DNA of 15,902 nucleotides from DATAYF01 sp036272735 (GCA_036272735.1 DATAYF010000410.1:1-15902); one strand, 5' to 3'; counted from the stretch's first letter, positions 6,642 through 14,210 are shown. The notes: a model not told the origin generated them from the sequence alone. Numbers and translations: made by a program.

Positions 6642-7481
6642 CTATTCATCCAGGTCGTATTGCCCCGGTTCGGCTTTGTTCCAGCGTTCGCCGCGCTCAA
6701 TCACAATGGGTCCTAGCAATGTTTCCTGCGTGATCTGGATGCGGTCCCATTTCCACAATTCGAGCACGGCCATGAAGGTGACAACGATGACGAAGCGCGA
6801 GTGCTCGCCGGACAATATTGCTTCCAACGTGATGCTTGGCTGCTCGCCCAGACGGCCCATAATTTCTTCAATGCGTTCGCTGACGCGTACTCGCTCCGTC
6901 GGGAGCAAGCTGGAACCATCGTCTTTTTCTCGCGCCTGTAGCTCTAATAAGCGTTGAAAGGTTTGCGCCAGCTTTTGTGCGTCCAGATCGACCAGCGTAG
7001 GAGGCGTCCAGGCCAGTTGGGCCTCGATGCCTGCCAGCAAGCCAGAACGGGCGTGCGTTTGTCGTCCCTGCTCCTCGTGTATGCGCAATACCTGGGCAAT
7101 CTCTTTGGCAAGCTTATACTCAAGCAGGTGCTGTTGTAGCTCTTCCACCAGCACGTTAGCCGTGGTGTTGTCTGTGTTTTGTTCTGGGTCAGGGTTGTGT
7201 GGAAGCAGGCTTTGCGATTTAATGTAGAGCAGGCGCGCGGCGATAGAAATAAACTCTGCCATATTCGCCAGGGGAAGCTGTTGCTCTTGCCAGTGCTGCA
7301 AGTAGTCGAGGTACTGATCGGTGACCGCTAGCAGCGAGATAGCGGTGATCTCCAGTTGGCGTTTTTCGATGAGATGGAGTAACAGGTCGAGCGGCCCCTC
7401 GAACGTCGTAAGGTGTACTACGTAGTGTTGTTGTTGCTCTGTTGCTGATGGAAGCTTTTGATTCACGATCTGTTCCGTCAT
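6642..7481 (-). CDS. scpA: Segregation and condensation protein A (kleisin)
   Basis: ScpA is the kleisin subunit that bridges SMC heads in the SMC-ScpAB chromosome condensin. The protein (279 residues) has the family N-terminal signature FEGPLDLLLHLIEKRQLEI at about 28-46, then LANMAEFISIAARLLYIKSQSLLP, a variable linker, and a C-terminal winged helix ending in the LLGPIVIER region that contacts SMC. Its ATG overlaps the stop of the HD-domain gene by four bases (ATGA), indicating translational coupling. The usual partner scpB is not next to it; an oligopeptidase gene takes the downstream position. Confidence 0.95.
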   Translation of the reverse strand: MTEQIVNQKLPSATEQQQHYVVHLTTFEGPLDLLLHLIEKRQLEITAISLLAVTDQYLDYLQHWQEQQLPLANMAEFISIAARLLYIKSQSLLPHNPDPEQNTDNTTANVLVEELQQHLLEYKLAKEIAQVLRIHEEQGRQTHARSGLLAGIEAQLAWTPPTLVDLDAQKLAQTFQRLLELQAREKDDGSSLLPTERVRVSERIEEIMGRLGEQPSITLEAILSGEHSRFVIVVTFMAVLELWKWDRIQITQETLLGPIVIERGERWNKAEPGQYDLDE

Positions 7482-8008
7482 GATATCTCGTCGACTATGT
7501 GGAGTTGCGCGGCTGGCCCATGGGGCTGGTGATGGGTGTGAATATAGAGTGCGGTCTGCTCGGATACACCCGCGTTTTTAGCCAGTGTTGCGCCAATCTC
7601 AGCATGCCACCAGGCATAGCTAAGCGCGCGCCGCCAGCGTGGTGTCATGGCGGTAGAAAGTTGCTCAAGCGGCACCACCGCACGTTGCAACAGGCGAGGG
7701 GCGTAGCGCGTGCCGAGCACGATGAGTGGACGGGTCCAGAACGGTACGCGTCCCTCGGCCTTACCCACATCGTGGAGCAGCGCCGCCGCTAGCATGCCTG
7801 CTTCGGTACAGCCACGAGCCTGTAAGCCCCGACAGACGCGCAAACTGTGCTGCTGATCCGCCATCGACATAGTGCGAAACAACTCTACTGCTGTGTGGGG
7901 TAGCCAGCGCTCTACCTCCGCGTCATCGGCGGCTGTGAGCGCGGGCACAAAACCAAGCTGCTGACGTGTCTGCCCCAGGCGATAAAACATTTTTTGTAAC
8001 CATATCAT
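7478..8008 (-). CDS. Small HD-domain putative metal-dependent phosphohydrolase
   Basis: The 176-residue protein has HD-superfamily metal-binding features: His54 (QQHSLRV), the His79-Asp80 pair in LLHDVGK, a further His135 in WWHAEIG and a HTHH cluster near 158-161. HD proteins hydrolyse phosphate esters such as nucleotides or cyclic dinucleotides; no substrate can be assigned here, and it lacks the full GYP motif of c-di-GMP phosphodiesterases. It starts 12 bases after the M50 protease and overlaps scpA by four bases, so it is the centre of a tight operon. No strong ribosome binding site precedes the ATG; a second in-frame ATG lies six codons in. Confidence 0.8.
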   Translation of the reverse strand: MIWLQKMFYRLGQTRQQLGFVPALTAADDAEVERWLPHTAVELFRTMSMADQQHSLRVCRGLQARGCTEAGMLAAALLHDVGKAEGRVPFWTRPLIVLGTRYAPRLLQRAVVPLEQLSTAMTPRWRRALSYAWWHAEIGATLAKNAGVSEQTALYIHTHHQPHGPAAQLHIVDEIS

Positions 8009-8020
8009 ACGCTGCTATAA

Positions 8021-8764
8021 CTATAAGATGTACCAGGCAATGAGCGCATTGAATGCGTCCGGAAATGGTTTCAAGAGCGACATCAGGCTGATGGCTCCCA
8101 ACCAGATGTAGTACGCCAGGTGGAACAGCGGAAAATTACTGGCGTGCGCCAGGGAACCGATAAACGGCAAGAAGAAGAAAATCACCAGAATCAAGAGTTG
8201 TCCATAAGGCGCGGAACGTGCGAACTTTAATGCTTGCTTGCTTGGTAAGAGGGTATAGATGACCTGGTAGCCATCAAGTGGATACAGCGGGAGGATGTTG
8301 AGGATCGTCAAGCCGATGTTCACGCTGGCAAGCACAATCAAAAATTGTACGATGCGTTGTGTGAAAACATTTGCCAACAGCGGCGCACTGATAAAGGGGA
8401 GCAGCAGCGTGATGATCAAGCCGATTATCAGGTTGAACAATGGTCCCGCGCAGGCTACCAGGAGTATGCCCATATCGGGTTTCACGCGCATCTTCCAGGG
8501 ATCGGGCTTGACTGGCTTGCCCCAACCAAGTCCTACAGGGGGGGTTGCGACTGCTTGAAAGGCCATAATGACGCACATCAATAGCCCCACGGGATCGGTG
8601 TGCATGCGAAAACTCAAGGTCTGCTTGCCCTCTGCGCGTGGCGTGGTATCGCCTAGCCACGAGGCCATGAGCGCATGACCGCATTCGTGAATTGCTATTG
8701 CTATCAGAAATGATAAGATAATCATAAATGCTAGCAAGACATTGATTTTAGCGTCTGGACTCAT
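8021..8764 (-). CDS. M50-family site-2 protease (intramembrane metalloprotease)
   Basis: This 247-residue membrane protein carries the zinc site of site-2 proteases: HECGH at 26-30 in the first membrane helix and the third ligand Asp164 in PLDG, preceded by NILPLYP. AGPLFN at 106-111 is also characteristic. At least five hydrophobic segments are visible, and no PDZ domain, so it belongs to the short M50B type rather than RseP. Such enzymes cut membrane-embedded anti-sigma factors or signal peptides; the target is unknown. A GAGGAAA ribosome binding site lies within the last codons of the upstream hydrolase gene, overlapped by 17 bases, so translation is probably coupled. Confidence 0.92.
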   Translation of the reverse strand: MSPDAKINVLLAFMIILSFLIAIAIHECGHALMASWLGDTTPRAEGKQTLSFRMHTDPVGLLMCVIMAFQAVATPPVGLGWGKPVKPDPWKMRVKPDMGILLVACAGPLFNLIIGLIITLLLPFISAPLLANVFTQRIVQFLIVLASVNIGLTILNILPLYPLDGYQVIYTLLPSKQALKFARSAPYGQLLILVIFFFLPFIGSLAHASNFPLFHLAYYIWLGAISLMSLLKPFPDAFNALIAWYIL

Positions 8765-9698
8765 AATTTTCCTCTTTTTGCTCTAAAAGATCAATCGCCA
8801 TGCCCTCGTATGCTGAACGTGTGGAAGCAAAGTATGTTCTGGCTTCGGTTTCCATCTGGTCAAGCTGTGTATCATTATACGTCGGTTCATGATGGAAAAG
8901 TACCAGGCTTTTCACGTGGGCTTTCCTGGCTGTCGTGGTTGCCATCTGGATAGTGCTGTGCCCAAAGCCATGTTTTCCTTGTTGATAATCTTGCGCCGTA
9001 TACTGAGCGTCATGGATCAGCAGGTCCGCCCCTTCCACAAAATGGACAAAATCGTCGGTGCAGCCATCTTTCCACTCGACATCGGTAGCGTATATCACTT
9101 TGCGACCCGCGTATTCAATGCCATAGATAATCGCGCCATCGGATGGATGAGCGGGCGTAAACTGTCCAGTGACGCGTACCTCTGCTGAAGAATGAAGATT
9201 GCGCTGCTGTTGTTGTAGCATTTTACCATGTTCTGGTGCTGACTGCTGATTATTCCAGGTGATACAGAAATTTTTATCGACGGTTTCAAAACTGCGATGC
9301 GATGGCAGGCTGCGCACATCTACAGGAAAGTGTGGCGGAGACATTAGGGATGTGATGATGTGCTCGATATCCTGGCCGCCAAGCTGGGGACCAAAGAGGT
9401 ACAAATGGGTGCGGGCGTCGAAGAGCGGGGAGAAAAAAGGAAAACCAAGCAGATGATCATGATGAGCATGGGTAACAAACAAGGCCAGGTTCAGGGTTGG
9501 CGCGTCTTTGCTCTGCTGTGTCAATGCTTCGCCTAAGCGAATGATCCCGCTGCCTGCATCGAAGATGAGCGTGTGCGTTCCCGCTTGTATTTCGACGCAA
9601 GAGGTATTGCCCCCGTGACGAATGGTGTTGGGGCCAGGGGTTGGATAACTTCCTCGTACCCCCCAAAAGCGTACGAGAAAACGCGGCTTGTCTGCCAT
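8748..9698 (-). CDS. Metallo-beta-lactamase-fold hydrolase (phosphodiesterase-like)
   Basis: The 316-residue protein has the MBL metal motif HAHHDH at 77-82. Further conserved elements are FWGVRGSYPTPG near the start, a GGNTSC segment, an ATDVE aspartate and a late FHHEP histidine. The FWGVRGS start is typical of a subgroup related to PhnP and cyclic-nucleotide phosphodiesterase-like hydrolases rather than true beta-lactamases. There is no signal peptide, so it is probably cytoplasmic. It is the first gene of the minus-strand row leading to the site-2 protease, HD protein and scpA. An AGGAG ribosome binding site precedes the ATG, and a good promoter is visible upstream. The substrate is unassigned. 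Confidence 0.88.
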   Translation of the reverse strand: MADKPRFLVRFWGVRGSYPTPGPNTIRHGGNTSCVEIQAGTHTLIFDAGSGIIRLGEALTQQSKDAPTLNLALFVTHAHHDHLLGFPFFSPLFDARTHLYLFGPQLGGQDIEHIITSLMSPPHFPVDVRSLPSHRSFETVDKNFCITWNNQQSAPEHGKMLQQQQRNLHSSAEVRVTGQFTPAHPSDGAIIYGIEYAGRKVIYATDVEWKDGCTDDFVHFVEGADLLIHDAQYTAQDYQQGKHGFGHSTIQMATTTARKAHVKSLVLFHHEPTYNDTQLDQMETEARTYFASTRSAYEGMAIDLLEQKEENYESRR

Positions 9699-9733
9699 AG
9701 CAGCCTGCTCCTAGCGGTGAACAATTTTGCTCT

Positions 9734-9762
9734 ATTATAGCGTGCTCGCCTAGCGTTGAAAA
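9734..9762 (-). promoter_or_regulatory. Promoter of the hydrolase-M50-HD-scpA gene row
   Basis: On the minus strand, TTTTCA (9757-9762) and a perfect TATAAT (9734-9739) are 17 bases apart. The predicted start near 9727 gives a short leader of about 28 bases to the ATG at 9698. The -35 box matches four of six consensus positions. Confidence 0.7.
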
Positions 9763-9914
9763 GGTTTTGCGAGAAAAGCATCGAGGAAACGGCTCCGCAA
9801 GGGCGGTTGTTCACGCTAATGAAACGGTTAGACAATCCTCTCCGTATTCTAGATGATACAGTAGAGACAGCAAGGTTTGTATGTTGGGTTCATCAGGAAA
9901 GCGGGGAGATATTT

Positions 9915-10850
9915 ATGGCTACGAGACGACAAGCAGCTTCGAACACAGCTCGTCGTACGGCTGACGCAGCGGCTTCGACCGCCACGGGCGGAGCCTTTAC
10001 GATGAAAAATTTTTTCAAAAAAGTGTCCAACGATTGGACATTGCACCAGACACAGGCCCTTTCTTATAGTCTTATTGGTGCTCTGGTGCCTATGGCTATT
10101 CTCTTGCTCGCTATCGTTGGCTTTATTCTCAATGGCCTCGATCACCACGCCTATACACAGCTCATCAACCATCTCGGCTCTTCGTCGGGGCAGTTTGCAA
10201 GCCAGCAGGTGCTGACTTCGGCGGCGAACAAGCTGGCAAAAGCCTCGGGTGCGCTGGCAATTTTAGCGGTGATAGCGGCACTTATCTTTGGTTCGCGCCT
10301 GTTTACGCTGCTGGAAGAGTGCTTCGATCTGATCTATCACGTGCCGCCGCGTGCTGCGGGTCCTAAGAATGGGTTGGCAATAGTTATGACCATTGTTGCG
10401 GTAATCCTTATTCCGGTGGTGGTACTGGCGTCGGTTATCCCTGGGCAAGTCGTGGGCTTCCTGCAACGAACCGCGATCAACGCAAGTAGTGGTATGATCA
10501 GCAATATCATTGGTATTATTGTTAGCTTGATTGTTTCCTTTATTCTTTTTGAAATCATGTATGCGGTGATCCCAAACCGGCAGGGTACGGTCGAGCACCG
10601 CATACGCCTGACCTGGAAGGGGGCGCTGGTGGCTGCCGTTATCTTGCAGGTCTGCCTGATCCTGTTCCCTCTGTATATACGCTTCTTTACTAAGGGGTAC
10701 GTGGGTCAGATAGCCTTTGTGCTGATTTTGTTGGTGTTCTTCTACCTGATCTCGCTGGCGATGTTGCTTGGCGCGCAGGTCAACGCGTTCTTCGTCGAGA
10801 GGATACGGGGCGTGTCTACTGACTTGATTACGCGTTCCAGCCGCAATTGA
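9915..10850 (+). CDS. YihY/BrkB (UPF0761) family inner-membrane protein
   Basis: The protein resembles the YihY/virulence-factor BrkB family: a cytoplasmic N-terminus, FFKKVSNDWTLHQTQALSYS before the first membrane helix, then about six hydrophobic helices, with characteristic LFTLLEECFDLIYHV and LAMLLGAQVNAFF segments. The family's function is unsettled; it was once wrongly taken for RNase BN. I chose the ATG at 9915 because GGGGAG lies six bases upstream, giving 311 residues. The frame stays open back to a TTG at 9756, but those 53 codons lack family similarity and a ribosome binding site. It is transcribed divergently from the MBL-fold hydrolase gene and followed by a long hairpin. Confidence 0.88.
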   Translation: MATRRQAASNTARRTADAAASTATGGAFTMKNFFKKVSNDWTLHQTQALSYSLIGALVPMAILLLAIVGFILNGLDHHAYTQLINHLGSSSGQFASQQVLTSAANKLAKASGALAILAVIAALIFGSRLFTLLEECFDLIYHVPPRAAGPKNGLAIVMTIVAVILIPVVVLASVIPGQVVGFLQRTAINASSGMISNIIGIIVSLIVSFILFEIMYAVIPNRQGTVEHRIRLTWKGALVAAVILQVCLILFPLYIRFFTKGYVGQIAFVLILLVFFYLISLAMLLGAQVNAFFVERIRGVSTDLITRSSRN

Positions 10851-10858
10851 TGAAAAAT

Positions 10859-10915
10859 AGTTATATTGATGGGCTTGTATGTGTCCGGGGCGCATGCAAG
10901 CCCATCAATATAACT
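10859..10915. terminator. Long hairpin downstream of the YihY gene
   Basis: Arms 10859-10877 and 10897-10915 form 19 perfect base pairs, and the stem can extend inward with two G-U pairs. It starts nine bases after the YihY stop codon. No T tract follows in the plus direction, while an A5 run precedes it, so a canonical U tract exists only for minus-strand transcripts. It could end the YihY transcript or protect its 3' end. Confidence 0.6.
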
Positions 10916-10975
10916 TGTGTGAAACGCCGCGCGCATACATTTAGCAGTTGGTAACAGCTCTGCAAATTTGACCTA

Positions 10976-11004
10976 TTGACATGCATTCGCGACTGATATA
11001 TGCT
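10976..11004 (+). promoter_or_regulatory. Promoter of the Rrf2-receiver-cysteine synthase operon
   Basis: TTGACA (10976-10981) and TATGCT (10999-11004) are 17 bases apart. The start would be near 11011, leaving a ~200-nt leader. A second TTGAC lies just upstream, so TTGAC occurs twice in direct repeat around the -35 box. This is a plausible place for regulator binding, but no known Rrf2 operator was recognised. Confidence 0.65.
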
Positions 11005-11056
11005 AATAGTAGCGAATAACCATTACCAGTGCTTGTTTGCATGCACCTCCTCCCCA

Positions 11057-11093
11057 TGCCGAATAAGAGAAAGTCAAACCTCGTGATTCGGCA
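11057..11093. repeat. 8-bp inverted repeat in the Rrf2 operon leader
   Basis: TGCCGAAT (11057-11064) and ATTCGGCA (11086-11093) are perfect inverted copies separated by 21 bases. The repeat lies downstream of the predicted start site, so it would be an RNA hairpin in the leader or a DNA operator. Confidence 0.4.
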
Positions 11094-11213
11094 AGAGTTA
11101 TGAAACGCTAGCAAGAAAATGAGTAGGTAATAGTTTTTTGGAAAGATGGATTCAATTAAGAGAAGCAGCAAGGTAAAAAACCGGTCACTTTGCCCAAAGA
11201 AAGGTTCCCGGCA

Positions 11214-11654
11214 ATGAAGTTAACAATGAAAGGGGATTACGGCCTGCGAGCTATGCTCGACATGGCGACGTATTATGGGCAAGGACCGATTGAAAGCTCA
11301 GATATAGCCAGTCGGCAGTATATTCCAGAACAATACCTCGACCAGATCTTGATGGTGCTACGCAAAGAAGGCCTGGTAAAAAGCGTACGTGGTCCCAAAG
11401 GAGGGCATATGCTTGCAAAGGCACCGGGCCATATCACGATGGCCGAGGTTATGCAGGCATTAGAGGGCTATGTCCCCCCCATGGAGTGTCTTCCTAATCC
11501 AGATTTTTGCAAACTTTCCCCTGGCTGCGCCCTGCGTGAAGTCTGGCAGAAGATAGATTCTATGACGCAGCAAATTCTTACCTCGACAACAATAGAAGAG
11601 CTGGCTCAGCGTCATCGTACGGGGGCGGCTGAAGAAACGATGTATTACATTTAA
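11214..11654 (+). CDS. Rrf2-family transcriptional regulator with Fe-S-type cysteines
   Basis: The 146-residue protein begins MKLTMKGDYGLRAMLDMA, a typical Rrf2 opening. A winged helix-turn-helix follows, with EQYLDQILMVLRKEGLVKSVRGPKGG at about 39-64. Three cysteines at 92, 99 and 105 (C-x6-C-x5-C) match the position and spacing class of the [2Fe-2S] ligands in IscR (C-x5-C-x5-C). It is therefore likely to sense iron-sulfur status, nitric oxide or redox, unlike cysteine-less CymR. I chose the ATG at 11214, where AAAGG lies nine bases upstream; an in-frame TTG at 11190 has no ribosome binding site. It heads an operon ending in cysteine synthase, which suggests control of cysteine or sulfur supply. 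Confidence 0.9.
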   Translation: MKLTMKGDYGLRAMLDMATYYGQGPIESSDIASRQYIPEQYLDQILMVLRKEGLVKSVRGPKGGHMLAKAPGHITMAEVMQALEGYVPPMECLPNPDFCKLSPGCALREVWQKIDSMTQQILTSTTIEELAQRHRTGAAEETMYYI

Positions 11655-11737
11655 GTAACCTGTTGCACATGCACATAGTGGTAGAGGATTGGGAGAAGGT
11701 TTGTACGTTATATATATCAGGCAGGGAGGATGTCGCA

Positions 11738-12127
11738 GTGGCTGATGTACAGGATGGGCGTAAATTGATTGCTGTCGTCGAAGATGATCCGTATCTGACC
11801 GATATGTTATCCGATATGCTCACATGCTCAGGTTGCTGGCGTCTGCGATTCTTCGCGGATGGGCAAACTGCCAAAGACCACTTGCCAAAGCTTGGTGCAG
11901 ACCTTATTCTATTAGATGTAGGGTTGCCGCATCTGGATGGTGTTTCCCTCTATAAAATTTTGTGTGGACACAACAGCACGAAACATATCCCTATTATTGT
12001 GATTACTGCCAGCCACGAGTGGGAACTTCATCGCATGGGTCTCAAGGCCGGGCTTGTGCTGCGCAAACCGTTTAATATGCAAGAACTGATCGGTATGATC
12101 AATGCGTTGCTACCAAAGGAAGGCTAG
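11738..12127 (+). CDS. Single-domain response regulator (receiver only)
   Basis: The 129-residue protein is one CheY-like receiver domain: acidic pair Asp16-Asp17 after VVE, phospho-acceptor Asp60 in LILLDVGLP, Thr90 in IVITAS and Lys110 in LRKPF. No output domain follows. The start is placed at GTG 11738 because GGGAGGA lies eight bases upstream and the receiver fold begins directly after. The frame opens earlier at TTG 11663, without a ribosome binding site. It lies 83 bases after the Rrf2 gene and six bases before the cysteine synthase gene, with no histidine kinase nearby, so its input and partner are unknown. Such proteins act by protein-protein contact or in phosphorelays. Confidence 0.88.
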   Translation: MADVQDGRKLIAVVEDDPYLTDMLSDMLTCSGCWRLRFFADGQTAKDHLPKLGADLILLDVGLPHLDGVSLYKILCGHNSTKHIPIIVITASHEWELHRMGLKAGLVLRKPFNMQELIGMINALLPKEG

Positions 12128-12133
12128 TTGAGC

Positions 12134-13081
12134 ATGGCCCACTGGGCAAAAAATGTGACCGAACTGGTTGGTCACACTCCTCTTGTTGAGCTGACGCACC
12201 TTGCTCACGAGTCTGGCGCGACCGTTTTGGCGAAGCTTGAGATGCTGAATCCCAGTGGCAGTTCTAAAGACCGTCCCGCAGCTCAAATGGTGCGCGAGGC
12301 CGAGGTGCAGGGGCTTTTGCGTGCTGGCAGCACGATTACTGAGCCTACCAGTGGGAATATGGGTATCTCGCTGGCCTGGATTGCCGCTGCCCGTGGCTAT
12401 CAATGTATACTTACCATGCCTGATACCGTGAGCCTTGAGCGCCGACTCCTCTTACAGCGTTTTGGGGCGCAGGTCATTCTGACGCCAGCCAGCCGGGGCA
12501 TGCGTGGGGCGATTAATAAGGTCATTGAGCTACGCACCACCATTCCGCATACCTGGTATCCGCAGCAATTTTATAATCAGGCCAGCCCGCGTGCACACCG
12601 CGATAGTACTGCTGTCGAAATATGGGAGCAGACCGGCGGGACGGTCGATATTGTTGTCATCGGCGTTGGCACTGGCAGTACGTTGACCGGCGTCGCCGAG
12701 GGACTGCGTGCGCGCAAATCCTCGTTAGAGGTGGTCGCGGTCGAACCCGCCTCGTGTGCTGTGCTTTCAGGAAAGCGCCCTGGTCCTCATCGTATCGAAG
12801 GACTGGGCGCGGGTTTCCTGCCCGATACGTTGCGCGTCGATCTCATCGATCGGGTAATCACGGTGACCGACCAGGACGCGGTGGCGGTGGCAATTCAAGT
12901 GATGCAGCTCGAAGGTATCTCCGTCGGTATTAGTAGTGGGGCAGTGGCCTGGGCTGCCTTGCAAGAGGCCCAAAGGGAACAGAACCGTGGCAAGATAATC
13001 GTCACCGTCTTCCCTAGCGCGGCCGAGCGCTACCTGCATACGATGCTCTTCGATGACTTGCATGGAAACACTCGTACTTGA
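12134..13081 (+). CDS. cysK: Cysteine synthase (O-acetylserine sulfhydrylase, PLP-dependent)
   Basis: This 315-residue enzyme would make cysteine from O-acetylserine and sulfide using pyridoxal phosphate. Lys45 in the SSKDRP motif is the PLP Schiff-base lysine. The substrate-binding loop reads TSGNMG at 72-77 where almost all relatives read TSGNTG. The phosphate-binding loop is GTGST at 179-183 (usual GTGGT). PDTVSLERR, PGPHRIEGLGAGF and VGISSGA strongly support CysK over CysM. AAAGGAAGG ends ten bases before the ATG; an alternative TTG two codons earlier is also usable. It is the last gene of the operon with the Rrf2 regulator and receiver. The Thr-to-Met change could shift substrate preference. 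Confidence 0.9.
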   Translation: MAHWAKNVTELVGHTPLVELTHLAHESGATVLAKLEMLNPSGSSKDRPAAQMVREAEVQGLLRAGSTITEPTSGNMGISLAWIAAARGYQCILTMPDTVSLERRLLLQRFGAQVILTPASRGMRGAINKVIELRTTIPHTWYPQQFYNQASPRAHRDSTAVEIWEQTGGTVDIVVIGVGTGSTLTGVAEGLRARKSSLEVVAVEPASCAVLSGKRPGPHRIEGLGAGFLPDTLRVDLIDRVITVTDQDAVAVAIQVMQLEGISVGISSGAVAWAALQEAQREQNRGKIIVTVFPSAAERYLHTMLFDDLHGNTRT

Positions 13082-13263
13082 GTGCATGGGATGTATAAAA
13101 CTACAATTTGTGCCGTTGCTACGCTTTAGGCTGGGAGTTTTGTATAGCTTTTGTAACCTTTTGTTCCTGCCCATCGTCTTATAGATAAGAGAGTACGCGT
13201 GTTTCGTGCGGTTTTACCGCCTGAGGCTGATGCATACAATGTGCTTTTACAGTTAGGAGAACT

Positions 13264-14097
13264 ATGGCCCAGCTTGCGATTGATACCTGTCACTTCTTCT
13301 TAGGACGCCCCCAATACAGGCGCGTAATTGCGCGTAGCTGGCTCTTTCTGGGCAGTTTTTTGGGAAGCGCCGTGCTGGCCCTTGTTCTCAGTGCCTTGCT
13401 CTGGAAGGCTTATACGCACACGTTTACCCCTTATCTCAAGTGGCAGGATGCGCTGGTCGCTTTGTTGTGGTTTATTGCGTTCGCCACTTTTGGCGGCTGT
13501 GTGATGGTAGTGCGCTTTCAATGCGCTGTGCACGCGGGCTATCGACAGGGCATGTTTACCCTGACCGGGGATAACATGCTGACGGTGCGCGACCTGTCGC
13601 ATGAAAATCTCATGAGTATTTTCTGGATGATCAACAGTACTTTCTGGTGCTTTGTCGCGCTACTTGTCGGGCTGGTACCGGTTATCTTGCTAGAATGGAC
13701 GCTACGTATACCGCAGCCTGCGCTGGCTTTTCTGGCTACGGCCCTGGCGGTTCTGCTGAGCCTCGCCGGTTTGATCGTCAGTCTCATATCCACCTCTTTC
13801 ATCGTAATCGGTTGTATCGGTGCGTTTTCGTTTTGCCGCAAGCTTGGCTCTTCTCACACCTACCAGTTGGTAAGCGAACTGACGTTGCGCATTGACAATT
13901 TTGTGCTAACGATCACCTACCCTGAACACCCGGAAACCTTGATCGAACTGAAGCTGTTCGAGGTGGAGGATCAACGCCGCCTGCTTTCACTGCTGTACAC
14001 ACGTTGGAATGACGCGCAAGCGGTGTGGAATCCTACGCTGGGTGAGGAAATTGAGCTAGCACTAGCGAGAGCGAAAGAAAGCACGGTATTGGTCTAA
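13264..14097 (+). CDS. Unrecognised membrane protein with four transmembrane helices
   Basis: I do not recognise a family. The 277-residue protein has four strong hydrophobic segments at about 26-47, 62-83, 124-145 and 153-188 (the last long enough for one long or two short helices). Between helices two and three lies a polar loop of ~40 residues. The C-terminal ~85 residues are soluble, with alternating hydrophobic strands (for example LTLRIDNFVLTITYP), perhaps a small beta domain; it is inferred to be cytoplasmic. There is no signal peptide or catalytic motif. TAGGAGA lies a few bases before the ATG. It is 182 bases downstream of the cysteine synthase gene and 650 bases upstream of rpoB, so it may be a single-gene unit. 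Confidence 0.8.
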   Translation: MAQLAIDTCHFFLGRPQYRRVIARSWLFLGSFLGSAVLALVLSALLWKAYTHTFTPYLKWQDALVALLWFIAFATFGGCVMVVRFQCAVHAGYRQGMFTLTGDNMLTVRDLSHENLMSIFWMINSTFWCFVALLVGLVPVILLEWTLRIPQPALAFLATALAVLLSLAGLIVSLISTSFIVIGCIGAFSFCRKLGSSHTYQLVSELTLRIDNFVLTITYPEHPETLIELKLFEVEDQRRLLSLLYTRWNDAQAVWNPTLGEEIELALARAKESTVLV

Positions 14098-14181
14098 CTA
14101 TTGGGAATAAATATGAGGAGGATGGTGTTTTCATATTTGCAAAGTGTCTTTTCATTCTTGTAAAATTTTGTGGATAGGGTG

Positions 14182-14210
14182 TTGACAAGTTTGCATCCAC
14201 GTAGTATACT
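14182..14210 (+). promoter_or_regulatory. Strong consensus promoter of rpoB
   Basis: TTGACA (14182-14187) and TATACT (14205-14210) are separated by exactly 17 bases, with an A/T-rich stretch upstream. The start would be near 14217. The ten bases around the -10 box (GTAGTATACT, 14201-14210) recur exactly at 14295-14304, but no good -35 box accompanies the second copy. Confidence 0.9.

Larger units (their letters stand above)
10851..11213. other. Intergenic region between the YihY gene and the Rrf2 operon
   Basis: This 363-base stretch holds a long hairpin (10859-10915), the Rrf2 operon promoter (10976-11004) and an 8-bp inverted repeat (11057-11093). A 76-codon minus-strand frame (10941-11171) opens with TTG, has no ribosome binding site, matches no family I know and covers the promoter, so it is not called. 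Confidence 0.6.

Noticed and set aside
6600..6655. CCAGG/CCTGG short hairpin between scpA and the oligopeptidase as a terminator
   Set aside because: Five-base stem without a U tract in the minus direction; too weak to call.
9756..9914. 53-codon N-terminal extension of the YihY-family gene from TTG
   Set aside because: No ribosome binding site and no family-like sequence; a clear GGGGAG precedes the ATG at 9915.
10941..11171. 76-codon minus-strand frame in the intergenic region before the Rrf2 gene
   Set aside because: TTG start without a ribosome binding site, overlaps the Rrf2 operon promoter, no recognisable similarity.
11689..11716. TTGGGA-16-TATATA as an internal promoter for the response regulator
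   Set aside because: Poor -35 box, and transcription would begin inside or next to the ribosome binding site.
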